Assembly (NCBI GenBank): GCA_947488935.1
Contig: CANLBN010000003.1
Span: 248,001-312,000, forward strand
DNA length: 64,000 nucleotides
Source: an uncultured Pseudomonadales bacterium
GTDB lineage: Bacteria > Pseudomonadota > Gammaproteobacteria > Pseudomonadales > Cellvibrionaceae
Direction of reading: 5' to 3'
Below are positions 1 to 8,838 of the stretch, piece by piece (positions within the stretch are counted from its first letter, which is position 1; every line of letters begins with the position of its first letter). The translations under genes were made by a program, and so were the position numbers. The notes beneath the pieces are model-generated. The model was not told the DNA's origin and searched no databases. It saw only the letters and a program-made list of their open reading frames with translations.

Positions 1-1
1 T

Positions 2-139
2 GAGAGTGATATTTGTACAGGTTGTTATCGTAGTGCTGATGAAATTACTCAGTGGAGTAGTTTGTCTAACGATAAAAAAAGAGAGGTAATTTTAAAAGCC
101 TATCAACGTGAAAAAAAGGTTAACCCTTTTTTAAGTTAA
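2..139 (+). CDS. DUF1289 family protein, C-terminal part (5' end outside window)
   Basis: The frame is open from the left edge and ends with TAA at 137-139, giving about 45 C-terminal residues. It contains DICTGCYRS, then DEITQWSSLS and a short basic tail. This Cys-x2-Cys followed by an E-I-x-x-W motif is the hallmark of small DUF1289 proteins, which usually carry a further Cys pair upstream, here outside the window. The function of the family is unknown; a small metal-binding fold is likely from the cysteines. The stop codon overlaps the stop of the convergent CNNM/CBS gene by four bases. Confidence 0.7.
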   Translation, partial: ESDICTGCYRSADEITQWSSLSNDKKREVILKAYQREKKVNPFLS

Positions 140-1425
140 TTTTCTTCCTCTTGCTCTCTTTCTGATAAGTATTTTACTTTTGCATGCTCGATCATAGTAT
201 TAGATAGCTTCATGGTTTCAATTAAGTAATCCCCGATAAAAAAGCTAACATGACCTCTGGGTATGTTTTCTAGATGCTCCATTATTAAACCATTGAGTGT
301 TTTGGGGCCATCTGTGGGTAGTAACCAGTTAAGGTTGCGATTGATATCGCGTATGGATGCGCTGCCATCTATTAAATACCAGCTATTATCTATGGGGGTG
401 ATATCAGGTTCACGAACATTCGCCAGATCTGTGGTGAAATCACCCACTATTTCTTCCAGTAAATCAGCCAGAGTAATTAGGCCTTGGATGTCTCCGTATT
501 CATCAACGACGAGTGCCATACTACGTTTATGATTTTTAAAGCTAATAAGTTGTTTGTTTAAGGATGTGCTCTCAGGGACAAAATAAGGCTCGGTAATATG
601 TTCGCGCAATTTATCGTGATTAAATGGGGTTGACTCATTGAGTAGTCTAGGCGTGATGCGTAGGTGTAATATACCAATGACATTGTTTATATTGCCTTGA
701 AACACGGGTAGACGTGTATATTCTGTTTCTTCCAGCTGTGTAATGATATCTTCGATACTATCTTCTAAGTTGACCCCTTTAACCTCACTGCGTGGAATCA
801 TAATGTCTTCTACTGAGGCTTTTTCTAAATCCAAAATATTGAGCAGCATATCTTGGTGGTTGTTGGGGATTAAGCCACCTGCTTCACCAACGATGGTACG
901 TAGTTCATCGGGGTGTAGTTGCTCGTTATTACCCATGTTATTAGTATCAACACCAAATAGTTTGGCAAGCCCATTGGAGATATAATTAACCGCCCAAACC
1001 GCCGGGTAGAGTAAAAATAATAGAGGTTTAAGTAATATGCTAAAGGGAAAGGCGACCTTTTCTGGGTAAAGGGCGGCAATAGTTTTGGGGGTGACCTCTG
1101 CAAAAATAAGCACGGCTAGCGTTAATAAAACGCTGGCAGTAAAGACAGCATTTTCACCGTAAAGCCTTAAAGCAATGAGTGTGGTTAGAGCAGCTGCAAA
1201 ATTATTAGCAAGATTATTACCAATAAGAATGACACCAATCAATCGGTCTGGTCTTCTCAGTAATTTGGATGAGCGTTTTGCACCGTGATGCCCCTTTTTT
1301 TCAAGGTGGCGCAGTCGGTATTTATTGAGTGCCATCATGGCAGTTTCTGAACTAGAAAAAAAAGCAGAACAAAAAATTAAAAAGCCAAGGATGCCAAATA
1401 GGATACTTAATGGGATATCGTTCAA
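136..1425 (-). CDS. CNNM/CBS-domain membrane protein, HlyC/CorC family
   Basis: This is a 429-residue inner-membrane protein of the CorB/CorC (E. coli YfjD) type. The first 175 or so residues form the DUF21/CNNM domain, with the motif SSSETAMMALN just after the first helix and further hydrophobic helices up to about residue 155. Two CBS domains follow (about 205-325, including MIPRSEV and ALVVDEYGDIQGLITLADLLEEIVGD). A CorC_HlyC transporter-associated domain (about 340-420) closes the protein. Family members are linked to Mg2+/Co2+ efflux or resistance; nucleotide or Mg binding by the CBS pair is expected but not tested. In many gammaproteobacteria this gene lies beside ypjD, as here, although here the two are separated by a PilZ and a DUF1631 gene. 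Confidence 0.88.
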   Translation of the reverse strand: MNDIPLSILFGILGFLIFCSAFFSSSETAMMALNKYRLRHLEKKGHHGAKRSSKLLRRPDRLIGVILIGNNLANNFAAALTTLIALRLYGENAVFTASVLLTLAVLIFAEVTPKTIAALYPEKVAFPFSILLKPLLFLLYPAVWAVNYISNGLAKLFGVDTNNMGNNEQLHPDELRTIVGEAGGLIPNNHQDMLLNILDLEKASVEDIMIPRSEVKGVNLEDSIEDIITQLEETEYTRLPVFQGNINNVIGILHLRITPRLLNESTPFNHDKLREHITEPYFVPESTSLNKQLISFKNHKRSMALVVDEYGDIQGLITLADLLEEIVGDFTTDLANVREPDITPIDNSWYLIDGSASIRDINRNLNWLLPTDGPKTLNGLIMEHLENIPRGHVSFFIGDYLIETMKLSNTMIEHAKVKYLSEREQEEEN

Positions 1426-1522
1426 AGAGGGTTAACCTACTTAAGTGTGTGCTGTATCATCAAAACTAAATAATACTATTCTCTTATTATCTATAATATT
1501 ACTCAATTAGGCAAAGAGAGTT

Positions 1523-1891
1523 TTAGCTTGATGTGATATTTATTAATGATTGTATACATGCTGAGGCATTTTTTGATTTATCAATAATAGTACAACCAAC
1601 CCATGTTAATTTATCATCGTTCATTGACGGTTGGCTCCATAAGCAATCTACACCGATCTCAAAGCTTGTTTGCCGGTTAATGCTGTTAGGCAACAATAGT
1701 GATAGTTGATACGAGGAATCCATTGTTAGAGGGTTCCCGAGTATCAATATCCCTTCTTGGTGAATATCGACAAGTTTGCCGATAGGCGTCGATGTTAACG
1801 TATCAAGAATTGTAATTTCAGCCGATAATTTATGGCGCCTTAGTTGCCGCCTATTGGCTAGAGCTTTAGAGGTGGCCATGTTGTTTATCAC
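1523..1891 (-). CDS. PilZ-domain protein
   Basis: This protein of about 122 residues has an N-terminal arginine cluster (RRQLRRHK) fitting the RxxxR arm of c-di-GMP-binding PilZ domains. It is followed by a beta-rich segment with GKLVDIHQEGILI in the place of the usual (D/N)xSxxG motif. The second motif is therefore degenerate (D-I-H-Q-E-G), so nucleotide binding is plausible but not assured. The annotated start is a GTG ten bases after the DUF1631 stop; an ATG at 1879 is an alternative. The gene follows the DUF1631 gene on the same strand, so they are probably co-transcribed and may work together. Confidence 0.7.
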   Translation of the reverse strand: MINNMATSKALANRRQLRRHKLSAEITILDTLTSTPIGKLVDIHQEGILILGNPLTMDSSYQLSLLLPNSINRQTSFEIGVDCLWSQPSMNDDKLTWVGCTIIDKSKNASACIQSLINITSS

Positions 1892-1901
1892 TTTTCATTG
1901 C

Positions 1902-4244
1902 TTATTTTTGGGATTTTGACTCTTTATCTAAACGTTGAAAAATCTTCTCTAGCGCACGTTCAAATAATGGTTTGGTACTTCCTGCCACCACTTTAGCATC
2001 CTCAGAAATAATCTTCCGTGCAAGCTCTAGACGAGAGATCATAACTACTTTTTGGCTAGTGCTATCAACCAGCATAAACTTCATGAGTTTGGAGCTAAAA
2101 CCATTGACCTTTAAGCGAATGTTTTTATCAAATTCAAACCAAGTGCCAGCTTCAATAAGTTTTAAATAATCAATAACTTTTTCTTCTTGTTCCGTTGGAA
2201 TTTCTTCTGCTTGTTTGATTGGTTCAGGTTCTTTAATGGGTAAAGGCTTAACGATATTTGCTTTTTCTGAACTGTTGTCGATTGCCTCTGGCTGTTTATT
2301 AGAGACAGTATATTTTTTAACGGTAGCTATTTTTAAAGCGGTTAAATCAACTAATATTTTTTTTGAGCTTGTCTGATCGTACCCCATAGTATTAAAACCA
2401 ATTTTAATAGCGGTTAAAATACCATTAAAACGTGGTCCTAGTTCTGAGCGATCTGCGGTCTCATCACTAAAATCAAAAAAGTAGACTAGCTCATCGATAA
2501 CACGCAATGCTTGTTTCCAAAGCGCTTCATTATCACTGTCTCTTAGCTGTAGTAATGTCAGATAAGTAAACCATGGGCGCAACAGTTGAATAACAGCCGA
2601 TGGCAATTTCACGCCTTTTACACGAGTTTCTAATTCTTGCTTGCCTCTTTTTTTTGCGATGCGCAAACGTTCTTGGCCTTGCACGCGCTCAATATTATTA
2701 CGCTCTTTGAGTTGATGCTTATGGTGTAATTTATTTTTTAACCGGTTGAACTCAAACAAAATTTCGGCGAAAAGACGTACATCATTTTTGAATTCATCCA
2801 TAATACGCATGACAACAGATTTAATCTCGTCGTACATATCATAAAGCGCAGAGCCATCATCATTGATCCAGTTTGCTCCTGCTTCGGCAAGGCTGTCGAG
2901 TAAAAGTCTTGCTGGATGTTCGGGTTTTTCAAAAAATTGCGTATCAATAAATGCAAGCTTTAAGAAAGGTGTGTGTAAGTGGCTTAATAAGGTTTTGACC
3001 GAATCAGGTAAGCTTTCGTCTGTTAAAATGTATTCGAACAAAATGCCGACTAGGTCGATGGTATACATATCTTGTTGGTCTATTTGACCATCGGGCGACT
3101 CTTTCGCTAGTTGGGCGGCAACTTGCTTGTTGGTTTCTCGGATGCTTTGGGCATCCACTTTTTGAGCATCTTTAACGAGTACGGTCTTAGATGATTGAAT
3201 GTTTTCAACGGCATCGATGATTTGTTGATTGACAAATAAAATAGGTGGATGAGAAACCTTATTGCCTGACTTGTTGAATTGCCTAGGTGCTACATCGGAG
3301 ACAACTGGCGGCTTTCCTGAATACTCATCGACTCCATATTGCCTGGTTTGTTGTAGCAACGAGCGTATAGCGTGAACGAGTTGAACCTGTTCTCCAGCTG
3401 TTGTTTCTTGATCTGGTGATGGCGCTTGCCCAACCGTATCACCCCCATCCTCTTGTGCTCCTTCCGCTTGTTCTAGGTAGGGGTTTTCTTCTATATTTTG
3501 TTGGGCATCATAAGTGTTCTCGGTCATCCCTTGATCATAACGAAGATTAGGTAAAACGCCTTCGGAAATAAAATATTCGTTAGTTGTAGAATATAATGGT
3601 TCAAGATATTTATAGATAAGACTGGCAAATACTTTGTAAGCACTTAGCTTTGAATCCGTATTGATATTGATGAGTGCGAGTGTCGAACGTAGAGCGACAC
3701 AAAACTGTAGTGGAGAAATAGGGTTGTTGTGTTCATTCACGGCTTCGCCATGATTAATGCTGCCGAAACGTTTCTCTAAATGCCATATTTCATCTTGGTA
3801 TTCGATATTACTTTCGTGAGCAATTGTTTTAATTGCAATAGTTTCTTCGAGCTCATCATTATCAATAAGCGACCAAATACTCTCTTTTGGATCAGGTTCC
3901 CTCAGATAGGTGGCCAGAGACTTCTCTTTAAATGCCGCAAAACCATTAAAAAGTTGCTCGCTAAAATGTTGTTTGAGTCGGTCGGAGTTCACTCGAAACT
4001 CGCGTAGGTTATCCATGCCTACAAGATGTTCTTGATTGGTTTTAGATTTATCGATGTTTTCATTAAGCTTGGTATCGAAGGCGAGGGCAAAGTCTTCAAA
4101 AAACATGGTCGCCTGATTAACGGCTACATCTTGGCAATGATGGAGCCATGCACTGACTTTATGGTCATGAGATACCGTTTTTTCAGGCGAAATAGAGCGT
4201 AAATGCGGGCGAGGTTTTTGGTTTGATCTATCGTTGTCAGACAT
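1902..4244 (-). CDS. DUF1631 family protein
   Basis: This 780-residue soluble protein has no signal peptide or membrane helix. It fits the long DUF1631 family of Pseudomonas-like bacteria, sometimes misnamed thymidine phosphorylase in databases. A central charged helix (LKNKLHHKHQLKERNNIERVQ region, near residues 505-540) and a C-terminal part with GTWFEFD and LKVNGFSSKLMKFMLVD are visible. The latter is a small beta domain that resembles the PilZ-like C-terminus often found in this family. A low-complexity acidic/Gln stretch lies near residues 245-290. The molecular function is unknown. Its PilZ neighbour suggests a role in c-di-GMP-linked surface behaviour; that is inference. Confidence 0.72.
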   Translation of the reverse strand: MSDNDRSNQKPRPHLRSISPEKTVSHDHKVSAWLHHCQDVAVNQATMFFEDFALAFDTKLNENIDKSKTNQEHLVGMDNLREFRVNSDRLKQHFSEQLFNGFAAFKEKSLATYLREPDPKESIWSLIDNDELEETIAIKTIAHESNIEYQDEIWHLEKRFGSINHGEAVNEHNNPISPLQFCVALRSTLALININTDSKLSAYKVFASLIYKYLEPLYSTTNEYFISEGVLPNLRYDQGMTENTYDAQQNIEENPYLEQAEGAQEDGGDTVGQAPSPDQETTAGEQVQLVHAIRSLLQQTRQYGVDEYSGKPPVVSDVAPRQFNKSGNKVSHPPILFVNQQIIDAVENIQSSKTVLVKDAQKVDAQSIRETNKQVAAQLAKESPDGQIDQQDMYTIDLVGILFEYILTDESLPDSVKTLLSHLHTPFLKLAFIDTQFFEKPEHPARLLLDSLAEAGANWINDDGSALYDMYDEIKSVVMRIMDEFKNDVRLFAEILFEFNRLKNKLHHKHQLKERNNIERVQGQERLRIAKKRGKQELETRVKGVKLPSAVIQLLRPWFTYLTLLQLRDSDNEALWKQALRVIDELVYFFDFSDETADRSELGPRFNGILTAIKIGFNTMGYDQTSSKKILVDLTALKIATVKKYTVSNKQPEAIDNSSEKANIVKPLPIKEPEPIKQAEEIPTEQEEKVIDYLKLIEAGTWFEFDKNIRLKVNGFSSKLMKFMLVDSTSQKVVMISRLELARKIISEDAKVVAGSTKPLFERALEKIFQRLDKESKSQK

Positions 4245-4533
4245 TTACTGTACCTTGCGTTTTGTCCTGAGTCTCAAATCTGGTGTTTGAGAGGGGTTTA
4301 CTGGTAAAAATACTGCTAAATTTACGAGTAATTGTGTTTTTGATAACTAGTTAATAAATTATTTTTCTTGTTTGTTATACGCTAACGTAGACATTTAGTT
4401 TAAAAACAGCTTGGGTTAAAGCCGTATGCTGGCGTCTGCTATTTATAATAGGCATAAACCAAAATTATTCTCTCTATTAGTGTTTTTGCTAGGTTTGTGG
4501 TGGCTACGTTGTCTCTTTTTTACTAAGTATAGA

Positions 4534-5331
4534 TTATTTAAGGATTATTTCCAAAACTAACTTACTACCAAAGTATGCGAGCATAAGCATGCTGAAACCA
4601 CCAATAACCCACTTTCCTGCTTGATTTCCGCGCCAGCCCAGTTTGTATCGACCCCACAGTACAATAGTAAAGATTAATAATGCAAAGAGGGAGAGCACGG
4701 TTTTATGGACAAGTTGCTGTGCAAATATGTTGTCAATAAAGGTGAATCCAACTGCAATGCCTAATGCAAGGGTAATGACTCCTGCTAATACCAATTCGAA
4801 TATTAAGGCCTCCATAGTTTGGAGGGCAGGTAATATCTTAATGATTCTCCCTAGGTGGTGATTTTTTAACTGATGATTCTGCCAACTCCATAATACAGCT
4901 TGAAGGGATGCCATTGTTAATAGGCTATAAGCAACTATTGATAATAATATGTGTGCGCCAATGCCAGCATTGACCGATACGATATGTGGCTCTATTCCTT
5001 CTAAGGTAATAGAGAGTAGTAGAAAGACAATGGATAGAGGAAACAGAAATATAAGCAGATTATGTAATGGCTTTTTTAAGCTGCTGATAACAACGATGAT
5101 GTTGACCGAAAGCAAAATAATAGAAGGCATATTCTGTATACCTAAATTAAGCCCACTGGCCATAATTATTGAGTTATAGAGACCAATGCAGTGCAATAAA
5201 ATAGCAGATGCCGCTAGGCCGAGTAAATAGTGCGTATTTAGCGGTTTGCTTTGTTTGAGCGACGAAAATAGGTAAATGCTTGAAAAAGCATATAGGCAGA
5301 GTGCAAAAATATTAGCGATTAATGACAGCAT
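4534..5331 (-). CDS. ypjD: YpjD/CcsA-type inner-membrane protein
   Basis: This 265-residue protein is almost entirely made of hydrophobic helices (about eight). It matches the cytochrome c assembly (CcsA/ResC-like) family member YpjD, including IGAHILLSIVAYSLLTMASLQAVLWSWQ and the later segment with TMEALIFELVLAGVITLALGIAVGF. YpjD lies next to a CorC-like gene in many genomes and has been tied to Mg2+ export rather than to haem delivery; a haem role is not shown here. The usual divergent neighbour ffh is absent and the upstream gene is rpsT. Confidence 0.8.
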   Translation of the reverse strand: MLSLIANIFALCLYAFSSIYLFSSLKQSKPLNTHYLLGLAASAILLHCIGLYNSIIMASGLNLGIQNMPSIILLSVNIIVVISSLKKPLHNLLIFLFPLSIVFLLLSITLEGIEPHIVSVNAGIGAHILLSIVAYSLLTMASLQAVLWSWQNHQLKNHHLGRIIKILPALQTMEALIFELVLAGVITLALGIAVGFTFIDNIFAQQLVHKTVLSLFALLIFTIVLWGRYKLGWRGNQAGKWVIGGFSMLMLAYFGSKLVLEIILK

Positions 5332-5477
5332 GTCAAATTCTTCTATTGCTATGAGATAAGCGTTGATAAGAGCTTAGTGTGTCATAGGATGCAAATGATG
5401 AGAAGTTACATTTGTTATTTTTAGTCGTATTGCGCCTCGATAGTGGCTGCTAGTCTTATTAAATGGCTCAGCTAACC

Positions 5478-5506
5478 AAAAACACCCTGACAAAGCAGGG
5501 TGTTTT
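5478..5506 (-). terminator. Rho-independent terminator of rpsT
   Basis: A perfect nine-base stem (AACACCCTG at 5481-5489 with CAGGGTGTT at 5496-5504) has a six-base loop. It is followed on the minus strand by a run of five T, at a position just past the rpsT stop. The flanking A and T tracts also allow some activity on the plus strand. Confidence 0.88.
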
Positions 5507-5560
5507 ATAGGATTTCTTAGCTTAATATTAATTGCTATATTAAGCCTGTAGAGCGACAGC

Positions 5561-5821
5561 CTAAAGTGCTTTCACTTGGCTATTTAGTCGGCTTTTATGT
5601 CTAGCAGCTTTATTTTTATGAATAATACCTTTGTCCGCCATGCGGTCAATAACCGGTACAGCTGATGTGTATGCCGCATTTGCTAGTTCTTTATCGCCAG
5701 CTTCAATAGCAGCAATAACTTTTTTGATCTGGGTGCGTACCATAGAGCGCAAGCTGGCGTTATGCTTGCGCGTTTTTTCGTTTTGAATCGCACGTTTTTT
5801 CGCTTGAGGTGAATTTGCCAC
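5561..5821 (-). CDS. rpsT: 30S ribosomal protein S20
   Basis: This 86-residue, Lys/Arg/Ala-rich protein starts [16 protein letters not shown] and contains the typical S20 segments SLRSMVRT and [15 protein letters not shown]. It binds 16S rRNA in the 30S body. The length equals the usual 86-88 residues. It is transcribed alone: a consensus sigma70 promoter lies about 100 bases upstream and a strong terminator lies just downstream. Its place next to murJ is conserved in pseudomonads. The leader of about 90 bases leaves room for the translational self-control known for S20, but no specific structure was assigned. Confidence 0.97.
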   Translation of the reverse strand: MANSPQAKKRAIQNEKTRKHNASLRSMVRTQIKKVIAAIEAGDKELANAAYTSAVPVIDRMADKGIIHKNKAARHKSRLNSQVKAL

Positions 5822-5920
5822 CGTTCGGCTCCTATAAATGTCAATAAAATTCAGTTGTCCGAGCTTTTGGTGGCGAGTTTTACACGCTAATACCCATCTG
5901 GCCCAGATTCAGGGGGCGCA

Positions 5921-5948
5921 ATTATGCCAGTTGTTGGAAGTTTGTCAA
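5921..5948 (-). promoter_or_regulatory. sigma70 promoter of rpsT
   Basis: Reading the minus strand, a perfect TTGACA (-35, plus-strand 5943-5948) is followed after 16 bases by CATAAT (-10, plus-strand 5921-5926). A GC-rich discriminator follows, as is typical for growth-regulated ribosomal protein promoters. Confidence 0.8.
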
Positions 5949-6048
5949 CCACTTAAATTGAGCTTTTGTATCTGTCTTATTGCATAGGTGCTAAGTAAGA
6001 TTTAGCCATTACATGCCCTTTTATAGCGAATCCAAAGAACGTGTTATC

Positions 6049-7014
6049 TCATGGTGTGTCTGGGGTATGGTTTAGGCGGTTCGTTATCCTGTGATCAGCG
6101 CTTAAGTTAAAGACGATATCGGCATGGTTGGGGAGTGTCTCTAACATGTTTATTGTTAGGCGTTCATAATGTTGGATAAATCGTTGTAGTTGTAAATGAT
6201 TCATAATGCCTGATTGATCATCGGGGATTTTTTTATTTGAACCTTGCATTTTGTCTCTTAGCTTATCTTCTTGTTTTTGCCGCCATTGGTAGACACAGTC
6301 AAAGCTAGGTGCTTTGAGCATAATAAGTGTGTCGAGCCTTTTAAAGAGAGGTGAGTAGTCTTTACTAATGAGTTGATTGATGTAATTGCGCCAAATACCT
6401 TGCTTATCTTCCTGTTGTTCTAATGCATTGATAGGCTTGCTTAATTGTTCTGCTGATTGTGATCTTACGCCTACACACCAACCCTCTAAAATAATGATGT
6501 CAACAGGAGCCTGTATCTCATCCCATTCGCTTTCAGGGTGTCTGTCATCGGTACTTTTGTCAAAGCGTGGGATAAAAGCCTTGCCTTCATCGCTCGATAG
6601 CTCGCTCAGTGTTGTGTTGAGCAAGTTGATATCGTGAGTGCCAGGTACTCCTCTGGTTTGTAGTAGTGGATGAATATTCGTAGCCATTTGCTGGCGCTCA
6701 CTTTTTGTTTGATAAAAATCATCGATAGAAAGGTTAGCTACACGTTTATTGAAAATTTTTGTGAGTATAGTGTTGATGAATAGGGCAAGGGTTGATTTCC
6801 CGCTACCCTGTGAGCCATTAATACCGATCATAAATGGTTTGTTACTTGTTTGGTTTTTTTCTGACTCGAGTATCTCGTAAGCTAAGGGAATAAAGTATTT
6901 CTCGGCAATGAGTTTATAGGTATCGGGTAGTTTTTCTTGGGTGCAAAAATTATTGATGAGTTGCTGGGTTTGTTTCGATATTTGGTCTGAGGCTTTTTTA
7001 GAGTCTGTACTCAT
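6049..7014 (-). CDS. P-loop kinase, D-glycerate 3-kinase (GLYK)-like
   Basis: This is a 321-residue soluble kinase. It has a Walker A motif GSQGSGKST near residues 69-77, VANLSIDDFYQ after it, RGVPGTHD, and IPRFDKSTDDR followed by IIILEGWCVGV. This order matches the GLYK/yeast Tda10 branch of the phosphoribulokinase/uridine-kinase superfamily. Plant GLYK phosphorylates D-glycerate to 3-phosphoglycerate; the bacterial substrate is unproven, so the call stops at GLYK-like. A hydroxypyruvate-isomerase-like gene also lies in this window, which would fit glycerate metabolism, though it is 53 kb away. The gene is divergent from murJ. Confidence 0.75.
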   Translation of the reverse strand: MSTDSKKASDQISKQTQQLINNFCTQEKLPDTYKLIAEKYFIPLAYEILESEKNQTSNKPFMIGINGSQGSGKSTLALFINTILTKIFNKRVANLSIDDFYQTKSERQQMATNIHPLLQTRGVPGTHDINLLNTTLSELSSDEGKAFIPRFDKSTDDRHPESEWDEIQAPVDIIILEGWCVGVRSQSAEQLSKPINALEQQEDKQGIWRNYINQLISKDYSPLFKRLDTLIMLKAPSFDCVYQWRQKQEDKLRDKMQGSNKKIPDDQSGIMNHLQLQRFIQHYERLTINMLETLPNHADIVFNLSADHRITNRLNHTPDTP

Positions 7015-7218
7015 TGCTTTACCCGCTATAAAGTTGCGTTTTATGGTTTTTTGATCGATTATTGGGGATCCCTACTGTGAATCAATACTAAAATGCGCAG
7101 CATTATTACGCAAGAGCACCGCGGTAGTACCTCTTTTTTCTTTTTTATAATAAGATTGTCACTTCTACTGTGTAAATTCGTCTGTATTCTTCCCTTGGTT
7201 TCTTTTTGCGAATAGATA

Positions 7219-8796
7219 ATGAGCGTCATTGATAATAAAAAAAATAAAGTAGGCCTTTTGCGATCAGGGGTTATTGTCAGTGCTATGACTTTACTGTCTC
7301 GATTCTTGGGATTGGCGCGTGATATTGTCTTTGCCTCTTTTGTTGGGGCCGCAGCCGGTGCCGATGCTTTTTTTGTGGCGTTCAAAATCCCTAATTTTTT
7401 GCGTCGATTATTTGCAGAAGGCGCTTTTGCGCAAGCCTTTGTGCCAGTTTTATCTGAGTATAGAGAGAAGGGCACACATGAGGCGGTTAAAAACCTTATT
7501 GATCGTGTTTGTGGTTGTCTAGGTGTTACGCTTGCCCTATTAACTGTGTTGGTAGTTTTGGCAGCACCTGCAGTGACTGTTGTATTTGCTCCTGGTTTTT
7601 GGGATGACCCTTATAAATTCGATTTAGCACAGCAAATGCTGCGTATTACTTTTCCTTATTTATTGCTTATTTCGCTAACAGGGTTTGCTGGCGCCATTTT
7701 AAATAGCTACGATCGTTTTGCTATCCCTGCTTTTACCCCTGTTTTGTTAAATGTTTGCTTGATTAGCTCTGCGGTTTGGGTGAGCCCCTACTTTGATCAG
7801 CCAGTCATTGCGCTTGCCTGGGGAGTGCTCATTGCAGGTATGGTGCAATTGGCTTTTCAGATTCCATTTTTATGGAAGCTACGCTTACTACCACAGCCTA
7901 AAGTTGATTTTAAAGACGATGGTGTTAAACGTATTTTATTGCTAATGGCACCGGCTATTTTTGGCGTTTCTGTTTCGCAAATAAATTTGTTGCTCGATAC
8001 TGTATTAGCATCCTTTTTACCAACGGGTAGTATCTCTTGGTTGTATTACTCCGATCGTTTGGTCGAATTACCGCTAGGAACTATTGCTATCGCTATTGGC
8101 ACTGTTATTTTGCCAAGCTTGTCACGCCAACATGTTAATAAAAATTCAGAGCAATTTAGCGCAACAATGGACTGGGCGCTGCGTTGTATTTTATTAGTTG
8201 CTATACCAGCCGCTATTGCTTTGATGATGCTATCGGCTCCGATTTTGAGTACCTTATTTGAGTACGGCAAGACGACAGCTAATGATATTGCAATGTCTTC
8301 TTTAAGTTTAAAAGCCTATGCCATTGGTCTATTGGCCTTTATGCTAATCAAAGTATTAGCGCCGGGCTATTTTTCTCGCCAAGATACTAAAACGCCTGTA
8401 AAAATTGGCATTATTGCTATGTTTGTTAATATGGTATTAAACTTATTATTGGTTATTCCTTTTCATTTTTATTGGCAAATTGGCCATGTTGGGCTCGCGC
8501 TGGCGACATCTCTAGCGGCATTTTTAAATGCAGGATTGTTATATCGTGGCTTGAGAAAAGATAAGCACTATCACCCCAATAAAGGGTGGGGTATTTACAT
8601 TGCGAGGTTATTTTTTGCCAATGTATTAATGGCTATTCTTCTATTTTTTGCAATCAGCTATATTGATTCTTGGTCAGATTTATCGGCAGTTCAGCGTGTA
8701 ATAAATATAAGTGTTATTTGTATTTCTGGCTTATCGATTTATGTGTCTGCTTTATTTCTTGTAGGCTTTAGAATCAATCACATTAAAAAAGCATAA
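7219..8796 (+). CDS. murJ: Lipid II flippase MurJ (MviN)
   Basis: This 525-residue polytopic membrane protein has about fourteen helices and belongs to the MOP superfamily. It carries the family landmarks LLSRFLGLARD at the start, PNFLRRLFAEGAFAQAFVPV near residue 60, and SGISWLYYSDRL-like SISWLYYSDRLVELPLG near residue 270. MurJ moves lipid-linked peptidoglycan precursor across the inner membrane and is essential. It is convergent in synteny with rpsT-ribF in pseudomonads, but here three extra genes lie between it and ribF. A TATAAT sits in the upstream gap, but without a convincing -35 partner. Confidence 0.96.
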   Translation: MSVIDNKKNKVGLLRSGVIVSAMTLLSRFLGLARDIVFASFVGAAAGADAFFVAFKIPNFLRRLFAEGAFAQAFVPVLSEYREKGTHEAVKNLIDRVCGCLGVTLALLTVLVVLAAPAVTVVFAPGFWDDPYKFDLAQQMLRITFPYLLLISLTGFAGAILNSYDRFAIPAFTPVLLNVCLISSAVWVSPYFDQPVIALAWGVLIAGMVQLAFQIPFLWKLRLLPQPKVDFKDDGVKRILLLMAPAIFGVSVSQINLLLDTVLASFLPTGSISWLYYSDRLVELPLGTIAIAIGTVILPSLSRQHVNKNSEQFSATMDWALRCILLVAIPAAIALMMLSAPILSTLFEYGKTTANDIAMSSLSLKAYAIGLLAFMLIKVLAPGYFSRQDTKTPVKIGIIAMFVNMVLNLLLVIPFHFYWQIGHVGLALATSLAAFLNAGLLYRGLRKDKHYHPNKGWGIYIARLFFANVLMAILLFFAISYIDSWSDLSAVQRVINISVICISGLSIYVSALFLVGFRINHIKKA

Positions 8797-8838
8797 TTCT
8801 CTCTGGCTTTCGATTGCTGGCCTAATAGCAGGTGTTCT

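Noticed and set aside
7059..7475. 138-codon minus-strand open frame over the murJ start
   Set aside because: It overlaps the well-supported murJ frame, is rich in Lys/Ala/Thr without any recognisable domain, and has no ribosome-binding site.
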